The notes beneath the pieces were generated by a model, which searched no databases, had not been told where the DNA came from, and saw nothing but the letters and a program-made list of their open reading frames with translations. Both the position numbers and the translations under genes were made by a program. A stretch of DNA of 6,522 nucleotides, taken from an uncultured Clostridia bacterium. GTDB lineage: Bacteria; Bacillota; Clostridia; Christensenellales; Aristaeellaceae. Where the stretch lies: contig CAMJXZ010000193.1 in the NCBI GenBank assembly GCA_946409855.1, forward strand, positions 1 through 6,522, in the 5' to 3' direction. Positions 6,296-6,522 of the stretch are shown one piece after another; position 1 is the first letter of the stretch, and every line of letters begins with the position of its first letter.

Positions 6296-6324
6296 AGCCG
6301 CAGGCACTTACTGCGGCTTTTTTT
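6296..6324 (+). terminator. Intrinsic terminator on the + strand with no upstream + gene
   Basis: AGCCGCAG (6296-6303) pairs perfectly over 8 bp with CTGCGGCT (6311-6318) across a 7-nt loop. It is followed by an unbroken run of T through 6324, a textbook rho-independent terminator for + strand transcription. The nearest + gene ends at 5132, and everything between is minus-strand azlCD. It therefore either ends a short RNA started in the azlC upstream region, stops antisense read-through across azlCD, or is a relic of a lost gene. On the minus strand the hairpin has no U-tract. Confidence 0.75.
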
Positions 6325-6498
6325 ATTCCGCCGCCGCATGCCGTTTCATGCATGACCGTCTTTTTTGCGCGCGTTTTTTTGTTGAAAACAAGAGGCCGGG
6401 ACAGCGGAGCGGGCAGGTCCGCGATATACCGCCGCGGCCTGCCGTTTCGCCTTTGCGCGATCATTCCGCAAACAGGATGAACAAATGCATCTTTTTTC
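6325..6498. other. Intergenic stretch with a long bulged hairpin, no gene seen
   Basis: No ORF with a ribosome site was found on either strand. The main structure is a bulged stem: GGCAGG (6412-6417), an unpaired T, CCGCG (6419-6423), loop ATATACCGC, then CGCGG (6433-6437) and CCTGCC (6438-6443), 11 base pairs in all. Neither side has a U-tract, so it is not a standard terminator. Two T-runs around 6361-6366 and 6374-6380 flank a GCGCGC core, and the only preceding stem is a weak GCATG/CATGC pair (6336-6351). Confidence 0.4.
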
Positions 6499-6522
6499 TT
6501 GACAACCTGCGGATCAGGTACT
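6499..6522 (+). promoter_or_regulatory. Truncated promoter and operator at the right edge
   Basis: A perfect -35 box, TTGACA at 6499-6504, is followed at once by ACCTG-CGGAT-CAGGT (6505-6519), a perfect 5-bp dyad with a 5-nt centre. With normal 17-18 bp spacing the -10 box would begin at 6522 or just past the window, so it cannot be seen. A dyad filling the spacer is where a repressor or a MerR-type activator would bind. The expected target is a + strand gene beginning beyond 6522, divergent from azlCD. Confidence 0.45.

Noticed and set aside
6361..6380. T-runs around GCGCGC as a second terminator
   Set aside because: The only stem before the first T-run is a 5-bp GCATG/CATGC pair about 8 nt away, too weak and too distant.

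Overview
The window is a GC-rich (roughly 60 % by eye) piece of bacterial chromosome. It most likely comes from a Gram-positive anaerobe of the Bacillota (Clostridia-like, gut or rumen type). The reasons are strong AAGGAGG-type ribosome sites, sigma-A style promoters, a lactococcal-PepX-like S15 peptidase, an AzlC/AzlD pair and a GH78 rhamnosidase. The taxon is inference; nothing in the window fixes it. No tRNA, rRNA, IS element, CRISPR array or phage gene was seen.

Layout from left to right. A probable 17-codon tail of an upstream gene ends at 55. It is followed by a GC-rich, hairpin-prone leader of about 210 nt. Next on the + strand is a complete cytoplasmic GH78 alpha-L-rhamnosidase (268-2439). 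A 518-nt intergenic stretch follows. It holds a strong hairpin whose U-tract lies on the minus strand (2484-2545), a possible 52-codon minus-strand ORF just upstream of that hairpin, a near-consensus + promoter (2745-2773) and a structured leader of about 178 nt. The leader opens with an 11-bp perfect stem. It feeds a secreted Xaa-Pro dipeptidyl-peptidase-like S15 hydrolase (2958-5132). Convergent with it, 44 nt away, is the minus-strand azlC-azlD operon (6189-5177), whose two genes overlap by 4 nt and which encodes a branched-chain amino acid exporter. The azlCD promoter has a TTGACT/TATATA pair separated by 19 bp with an imperfect dyad between, the layout typical of MerR-family activated promoters. 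The last 330 nt have no gene. They hold a clean + strand intrinsic terminator with no + gene in front of it, a long bulged hairpin, and at the extreme right edge a TTGACA box followed by a perfect ACCTG-N5-CAGGT dyad, probably the promoter of a gene beyond the window.

The genes suggest a scavenging lifestyle. Rhamnose would be cut from oligosaccharides or glycosides inside the cell. Proline-containing peptides would be trimmed outside the cell. Excess branched-chain amino acids would be exported through AzlCD. The three units are transcribed separately, so this is metabolic neighbourhood rather than one pathway. No undescribed multi-gene system is evident. The points most worth checking are the regulatory ones: the 19-bp-spacer azlCD promoter and its possible partner at the right edge, and the two strong terminators with no matching gene.
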